A stretch of DNA of 64,000 nt, taken from Hydractinia symbiolongicarpus (lineage: Eukaryota > Cnidaria > Hydrozoa > Anthoathecata > Hydractiniidae). Within the stretch, counting starts at the first letter, position 1, and each line of letters begins with the position of its first letter. This document shows, piece by piece, positions 57,665 through 64,000 of the stretch. The stretch spans positions 30,539,828-30,603,827 of the forward strand of contig NC_079876.1 in assembly GCF_029227915.1 (NCBI RefSeq), read 5' to 3'. The position numbers were made by a program, and so were the translations under genes. The notes below the pieces were generated by a model that saw nothing but the letters and a program-made list of their open reading frames with translations, had not been told where the DNA came from and made no database searches.

Positions 57665-58989
57665 CTAATCGAGTTCGTCTGCATCAATCATTGTTTCAAG
57701 AGTCAACGCCATAATTTCGTTAGAAGCTCTTTCCATACGATCCAACTGATCGTTCAACATATGATACGTTGTTGCGAAGGATAATCCACTTGAAATCAAT
57801 GTTCCAATGCCAAGAATATATCGACTAACTTCTTCTACGGCCATGCTTGACGAAAAGGATGCAAATAAACTTAGAAGGTTCTCAGTTGTATCTATAGATG
57901 TTAGTATTTGCACGTTGTTGAGGATGTCTTTCTTGTCTGAGTGGACTCTCTCTGAAAGACTGGCTAACGTTTCTTTACTTATACCAAATTGTTGTCGGTA
58001 AAATTGTAACTCATGTAAGATAAGTGCCGTATCTATTGCTATGGACGCACCAAGAAAAGGTATGCAGGCACCAGCAGCAGACATAAGCGACACGTACCAT
58101 ACTCGTTTCTGAAGAATTTTCTTTTTCTCTACAATCATCGTGTCCGACAAGGATTGCAACGAAAGTGTCATCGCTTCTTTTTTTAGCTGTGGAAGTGCAT
58201 CAATCAACTTCAAGCACAAGGATGGAAATTCATACTTTTGTGGGTGAAAATTAGATATTAGGAAAATATCAGGGTTGTCAAAATCTGGTTGGAGTTTTTT
58301 AACACAATCGTTTCTTATTTCTTCCATGACATCTTCAACTTCAAAGTTGTCACGACATCGTTTCTCATTAATTAAATCCTGATCGATTTTGCTTCGGACA
58401 AAAAAAAAGTTTTTTTTAGCCTTTCGAATTTGTGACGCCAGCCAGATGTCATTCTCGCTAAATCGGTTGGCCGTAATGATCAAAAAGAAATCATATCTGT
58501 AAAAAAAAATCAACGATATACCATGATAATGACAAAACACAGAATAGCTGCAGCAATATAAATTGGAATAAAGTCACCCTACCTTTCAAAACCAATCTTT
58601 TTTAGGTAACTTTCATCTTTTGGAAATTTCGGGGTCCCAACACCTGGCAAGTCCCAGTACTGCAACATTGGATTTTTAGGGTCTGGATAAGATGTTGGTT
58701 CAGTTGTACATTCCACAACACCCACACTCGCTGCATTCTCATCACGAGGTGTCAGACCCCGAATTGTATTTATAAAGCTGGATTTTCCAGTGCCAGAGGA
58801 ACCAGTAATGCCACAATGGAGAGGTTGAGATTTCCAACCATCTAGCTTTGACTCCATGTAGGATTTTACTAAATCCAACCCTTCTGTTACCATTTTTTGC
58901 TTGATATCTTCCACATCGTCGGGCGTTACTACTGTGTATTGTCTTCTCACGTAGTCCTCAGTAAAAAGATCGGAACATACTTCATCCAT
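57665..58989 (-). CDS. IRG-type (interferon-inducible-like) GTPase
   Basis: Two exons, 58989-58583 and 58496-57665, join in phase across an 86-bp GT-AG intron (split Arg codon) to give 412 aa, the usual IRG length. The N-terminal helical part (1-58) is followed by a G domain: P-loop 'GITGSSGTGKSSF' (about 60-72), G3 'WDLPGVGTP' (112-120) and a G4-like 'FVRSKID' (168-174, in place of the usual TKxD). The C-terminal half is helical, with a hydrophobic stretch near 'SAAGACIPFLGASIAID' that may contact membranes, as in the family. IRGs act in cell-autonomous defence in vertebrates; the role in invertebrates is poorly known. The reading frame is intact and the ATG is well placed (58987-58989). A GAS-like site lies upstream. 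Neighbouring genes give no further hint. Confidence 0.85.
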
Positions 58990-59825
58990 TTTTTCAGAAT
59001 ACGAAGAGATAATATAAAGAATGTTGTGTCTGGTTTCTTATTTTTGATCTGCACAGCTAGGCGTTTAGAAGTTTAATAAACAAATTACAGTTGACTGCGT
59101 AAATAAATTCTTAAACGAATTGTTTATTCAGTGATTAATTGTACCATATATATCTATTAAAACATTTCCCGGAAAAACCTAATAGTAAGAAAAATGATTT
59201 GTCTTGCGAAAGCCATAGCTTATTAGACATAGGAAGGAGGTTTAAAAGGAGAAGGAGAGACATCTAAGCGACGTCCATTTAAGTTCTATTGAAATTTCTT
59301 TTGTTTATGCACTCTTCTTGAAACCCATCCGTTGTGCCCCTTTTGGTGTATTTCTACATGGCGAGAGTGAGACGAGTGTTTTAACGACAAAGCAGAACTT
59401 TTGAAAAACATGTTAGAACTAAATCAAAGATAAATTAAACACATAGCTCTGGTGAACTATAAGAATTAATGCTGGTGAAGTTTTTTTTGTCTACTTACAA
59501 ACTAATCCAGCCAGCGTTTGGAGCTTGTATTGTGTAAATTGTTGCCCTGAGATATGATATAATTTTATATCTTGTAGATATTTCTGTATGTTCCCTCCTA
59601 GCACAGCGTCAGTTTAAAGATTGATAAAACTTTTAAAAAATATATTACTGCAGAAGGGGTTGCATGTTTGCACATTTTTTTTTCTTCAATGTTACTAAAT
59701 TTTTGGTATAGAATCAGTCTTCAGTGACTATTGTGTTTTACATTGAGCAAAATATTGATTTTGTCTCAAATTATGCGTTGTGTGATGATTTACTTTTATT
59801 TTTTGCGTTTTTTTTTTTCTAATAT
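58990..59825. other. Upstream region of the IRG-like gene
   Basis: Contains the presumed promoter (AT-rich 'ATAGATATATATGG' on the minus strand near 59145) and the GAS-like site. No other gene is seen before the satellite array. Confidence 0.45.
59166..59174. promoter_or_regulatory. GAS-type (STAT) palindrome upstream of the IRG-like gene
   Basis: TTCCCGGAA is a perfect TTCN3GAA palindrome, about 180 bp before the ATG of the GTPase gene. In vertebrates STAT1 binds such sites and induces IRG genes. A chance 9-mer of this type is possible, so function is only inferred. Confidence 0.35.
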
Positions 59826-62800
59826 TGTTTGATGTTACTAGGTTGCATTGCTTTTAAAAGTGAAACGATTGACCGTGGGACCTAGTTGAACAGATTTTGG
59901 ACTTAGACCATATCAATGTGAAAAATGAGACAAGTTAATTTCAAGAATTATTATTCTTCTCACTTTGGTATGAGTGCTGGAACTCCACAGTAACTCTCGA
60001 CGGTCGGTTAGCTCTTTATTTAGGTATTTAGTTCGATAATTCTTTTTTTACAGTTGGACCACTCCAAGCCGTTAGCGCACGCTGAAGAAATACAGACAGT
60101 TTCAAAAACTACATTTCATTGACGTTCTATCGGCGTCAGTCCGTTTGAGTTGCAACAATTGCGTCACATAATCGTACCAACATGTATTTAGCGATATTTT
60201 GCCGATGTTACTAGGTTGCATTGCTTTTAAAAGTGAAACGATTGACCAAGGGATTTAGTTGAACTGATTATGGACTTCGACCTTGTAAAAGTGATAAATG
60301 AGGCAATTTGACTCCAAGAATTAACATTCTTCCTACTTTGCCATGAATGTTGGAAATACACAGTTACACTGGACGCTCCGTTAGCTCTTTATTTTAATAT
60401 TTAGATTAATAAGTCATTATATAGAGTGGGACGAATCCAAACCGATGCAACTCGCTGAAGAAATAGACACAGTTTCAAGGCCTACATTTCATTGACTTCT
60501 AACAGTATAGGTTCGTTTGAGTTACAACGATTGCGTCGCATATTCCTACCAACATGTATTTAGAGATATTTTCCAATATTTCCTAGGTTCCATTGCTTTT
60601 AAAAGTCAAATGATTGACCGTGGGACCTAATTGAACTGATTTTGGACTCTCTAACGGTATCAGTCCGTTTGAGTTACAACGATTGCGTCACATATTCGTA
60701 CCAATATGTATTTAGCGATATTTTGCCGATGTTACTAGGTTGCATTGCTTTTAAATGTGAAACGATTGACTGTGGGATCTAATTGAACTGATTTTGAACT
60801 TTATCCTTACAAGTGTGATAAATGAGACAATCGAACTCCAAGAACTACCATTCTTCTTACTTTGGCATGAAGGATTGAACTCTGCATTTACATTGGAAGC
60901 TCTATTAGCTTTTTATTTGATATTCAGAACAATAAGACATTATATACAGTTCGACCAATCCAAGCTGTTAGCGCGCGCTGAGGAAATAGACACAGTTTCT
61001 AAAAATACATTTCATTGACTTTCTAACGGTATCAGTCCGTTTGAGCTACCACGATTGCGTCACATATTCGTACCAACATGTATTTAGCGATATTTTGCCG
61101 ATGTTACTAGGTTGCATTGCTTTTAAATGTGAAACGATTGACTGTGGGATCTAATTGAACTGATTTTGAACTTTATCCTTACAAGTGTGATAAATGAGAC
61201 AATCGAACTCCAAGAACTACCATTCTTCTTACTTTGGCATGAAGGATTGAACTCTGCATTTACACTGGAAGCTCTATTAGCTTTTTATTTGATATTCAGA
61301 ACAATAAGACATTATATACAGTTCGACCAATCCAAGCTGTTAGCGCGCGCTGAGGAAATAGACACAGTTTCTAAAAATACATTTCATTGACTTTCTAACG
61401 GTATCAGTCCGTTTGAGCTACCACGATTGCGTCACATATTCGTACCAATATGTATTTAGCGATATTTTGCCGATGTTACTAGGTTGCATTGCTTTTAAAT
61501 GTGAAACGATTGACTGTGGGATCTAATTGAACTGATTTTGAACTTTAAACTTACAAGTGTGATAAATGAGACAATCGGACTCCAAGAATTACCATTCTTC
61601 TTACTTTGGCATGAAGGCTTGAACTCTGCATTTACACTGGACGCTCTATTAGCTTTTTATTTAATATTTAGAACAATAAGTCATTATATACAGTTCGACC
61701 AATCCAAGCTGTTAGCGCGCGCTGAGGAAATAGACACAGTTTCTAAGAATACATTTCATTGACTTTCTAACGGTATCAGTCCGTTTGAGCTACAACGATT
61801 GCGTCACATATTCCTACCAACATGTATTTAGCGATATTTTCCAATATTTCCTAGGTTCCATTGCTTTTAAAAGTGAAATGATTGACCGTGGGACCTAATT
61901 GAACTGATTTTGGACTTTATCCTTATAAGTGTGATAAATGAGACAAGTGGATTCCAAGAATTATCATTCTTCTCATTTTGGTATGAGTGCTGCAACTCCA
62001 CAGTTACTCGGGACAATCGGTTAGCTTTTTATTTAGATATTTAGCTCGATAATTTATTTTTTACAGTTGGTCCAATCCAAGCCGTTAGTGCGCGCTGAAG
62101 AAATAGATACAGCTTCAAGAGCTACATTTGACTGACTTTCTAACCGTATCATTCTATTTGAGTTACAGCGATTGCGTTGCATATTGGTACCATCATGTAT
62201 TTAGTGATATACTTTTAAAATTACTAGGTTGCATAGATTTTAAAGTTGAAACGATTAAACGCGGGACTTAATTAACTAATTTCAGACTTTGACCTTATAA
62301 ATGTGAAAAATGAGACAAATGGACTCCAAGAATTAACATTCTTCTTACTTTGCGATGAATTCTGGAACTCCACAATTACATTGAAGGCTTTGTTAGCTTT
62401 TTATTTAAAAAGTTGGTTCGATAAGTCATTTTTTACAGTTGGTCAAATCCATGCAGTTAGCGCACCCTAAAGATATAGTGACAGTTTCAAAAACTATATT
62501 TCATTGACTTTCTAACGGTATCACTCCGTTGAGTTACAATGGCTGCGTCACATATTGGTACCATGATGTATTTAGCGAAATTTTTTCAATATTACTAGGT
62601 TGCATTGCTTTAAAGGCGAAGCAATTGACCGTGGGACATAATTGAACTGACTTTGGACTTTGACTTTAAAAATGTCAAAAATGAGACAAGTGGACTCCAA
62701 GAATTATTCTTCCCACTTTGGTATAACTGCTGGAACTCCGCATTTACACTTGTCAATCGGTTAGCTCTATATTTAAACATTTAATTCGATAAGTCATTTC

Positions 62801-62990
62801 TTTTACAGTGGGACCAATCCAAGCCGTTGGCGCGCACTGAAAAAGTAAAAAAAACAGTTTCTAAAACTACATTTCATTGACTTTCTAAAGGCATAAGTCC
62901 ACTTGAGTTACAACGATTGCGTCACATATTCGTACCAACATGTATTTACAAATATTTGTCCGATATTACTAGGTTGCATTGCTTTTGTTG
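59826..62990 (+). repeat. ~370-bp satellite array, right block (about 8-9 units)
   Basis: The same unit as at 27.7-38.9 kb, in the same orientation. Markers 'CTAACGGTATCAGTCCGTTT' occur near 60653, 61022, 61394 and 61766 at exactly 372-bp spacing. These units are nearly identical to each other, while outer units (59.83-60.6 and 62.1-62.99 kb) are more diverged. One unit is cut short near 60650. The array ends at 'TTGCATTGCTTTT'. Confidence 0.92.
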
Positions 62991-63405
62991 TTTAGAGGGT
63001 GCCTCGCCTCTCTCAATTCTCAACATCAAGTGTTCTTATAAGCGCCTTAGAAACGAGGTTGTTTAATTTTTAACTCTAACCACAAAATTATTAAAAAACT
63101 TTACAAATTTTAGCGATCTATTTTTGGGGGATTGTTTTTAAGGAAATCTAAAACATGCAAAAAAATTTCTTTTTACAGCTTCGCAGGGCTTTTTCTCACG
63201 ATAAACCATGAAAGGTAAAGTCCGTCTAAATATTATTATTTTTCTGTCATTCTTATATAAGATTTTTAACAAAAATACATTATTAATTTTAGCCGTCAAA
63301 TACAAATTAAAAAAAGAAGGATTCCGAAGATAAGAATCAAAGAAAAACTAAAGAAAATAAAAGATTTTGCCAGTCAACAGAAACTTAAAATCCTTGTTAA
63401 CATTA
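62991..63405. other. Non-coding stretch
   Basis: Between the satellite and the terminal exon; I see no feature, though part may be 3' UTR of the gene to the right. Confidence 0.45.
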
Positions 63406-63567
63406 TTATTTATTTTCTAAAAGTGACTTTAACTGTTCGTTTAAGGTTTTTTCATATTCGTAATCTAAGCTTGCTTTGTAATCAATTTGTTGCAAGAGAA
63501 ATTGTTGATGATATCTAGCATGCTGAACGTCTTGTTCGTCTTCTGGCAAGTTTAACAGAATGTAAAT
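63406..63567 (-). CDS. Terminal coding exon of a gene extending past the right edge
   Basis: After an acceptor (TTTCTTTAG, AG at 63569-63568) the minus strand is open for 53 codons in phase 0 to a TAA. It begins 'IYILLNLPEDEQDVQHAR' and continues with 'QQIDYKASLDYEYEKTLNEQ' and 'LKSLLENK'. The pattern QxxDYxxSLxxDxEK resembles the helical segment seen in some UBX- and HECT-type ubiquitin proteins, but this is weak. Codon content and composition (Gln/Glu/Leu helix) favour a real exon. The upstream exons lie beyond 64000 or were not recognised. Confidence 0.45.
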   Translation of the reverse strand: MYILLNLPEDEQDVQHARYHQQFLLQQIDYKASLDYEYEKTLNEQLKSLLENK

Positions 63568-64000
63568 CTAAAGAAAAGACGAAATTATTACTTTTCCATT
63601 TTTTTCTTCTAACATTTATTAAGTTGTAAAAAAAAGCTATCTTCCACTTTGTAGGATTTTTTTCCCCCAAGCTTGCAAAATATTAGCTATAGGGAAGAAG
63701 CTTCGTGCTGTTCGTCATCTTGTATTCTGAATCTAAATAAGTTCCTTCGCGGAAGATCATGTGATGTCAACTACTTGATGATAATTTCGCTGACTTAGCC
63801 CCGGCCCAGGACTTTGTATATACACAGGGGTCTTTAACCCAGCGATTGTTGACCACTTGTTTTGTGTTTTAACATTTATAACATGTAAATCTTGTTTGCT
63901 ACTTTTCTCACAAAAAATTGCTTGCTTTTAGTTTTAATAAAAATGCCTGCACAAGTGTAGAGAACGTACGAGTTTTTGTTGTTTACAGTTTGACTTAACA
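63568..64000. other. Non-coding to the window edge
   Basis: Probably intron of the gene whose terminal exon is at 63406-63567. I see no further exon. Confidence 0.35.

Noticed and set aside
38891-59826. Single 21-kb insertion into one continuous satellite array
   Set aside because: The units at the two edges overlap rather than continue each other, so the right block is not simply the other half of the unit broken at 38891.
60794-61762. Three 74-codon open frames repeated in satellite units (another at 28172-28396)
   Set aside because: They begin at TTG, not ATG, most other units have stops in the frame, and the conservation follows from the recent amplification of the units.

Overview
This window looks like nuclear DNA of an animal, most likely a cnidarian (a hydrozoan would fit). 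The basis is roughly two-thirds A+T by eye, short exons with GT-AG introns, secreted thrombospondin-repeat/EGF proteins, an IRG-type GTPase, a fibronectin-III receptor, and a dense mix of ISL2EU-like, DIRS-like, CR1/L2-like, Ty3/Gypsy-like, Penelope-like and pogo-like elements. There are no operons, no CRISPR array and no prokaryotic genes. The organism call is inference; no species was identified.

Host genes. (1) Two tandem paralogues on the minus strand (7868-9944 and 14407-15955) encode small secreted proteins: signal peptide, seven arginines, thrombospondin type-1-like repeats (five in one, one in the other), an EGF-like module split over exons 2 and 3, and a conserved Cys-rich C-terminus that I do not recognise. 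Each lies in a duplicated block of about 2.2-3.3 kb that also carries the promoter (a CATAAAAG box about 60-70 bp before the ATG) and 3' flank. (2) A minus-strand receptor-like gene (22877-25830, 5' end not found) has FN3 domains, one transmembrane helix and a 26-residue tail. (3) A two-exon minus-strand IRG-like GTPase (57665-58989, 412 aa) has a perfect GAS-type palindrome about 180 bp upstream. (4) A terminal coding exon (63406-63567, minus) belongs to a gene running off the right edge; a weaker candidate exon lies at 51918-52073.

Mobile DNA. 3.3-4.8 kb holds a decayed THAP/DDE transposase facing a SWIM-protein fragment. 38.9-47.1 kb holds a better preserved relative (SAP-SWIM-YqaJ protein on plus, DDE transposase on minus, convergent). 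Its SWIM-YqaJ gene is split at one codon by a 4.6-kb DIRS-like retrotransposon (39785-44389), and a 259-bp perfect-arm palindrome (39526-39784) made of related DIRS termini sits at that junction. 47.7-49.9 kb holds Gypsy gag and protease fragments with a Penelope-like GIY-YIG fragment inserted in gag. Deleted pogo-like elements lie at 11.7-13.0 kb and 50.8-51.3 kb, a tRNA-derived SINE at 7.1-7.36 kb, and an inverted pair of one dispersed repeat at 26.2 and 53.8 kb.

Satellite DNA. About 9.6 kb is a tandem satellite of about 370 bp per unit, in three blocks (27.65-33.5, 38.27-38.9 and 59.8-63.0 kb). A CR1/L2-like LINE (33529-38270) splits the first two, with a 6-bp target-site duplication. The left block shows higher-order structure; the right block contains nearly identical adjacent units. 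A separate ~129-bp minisatellite lies at 54.66-55.6 kb. The remaining sequence is AT-rich non-coding DNA with short hairpins and small tandem repeats.
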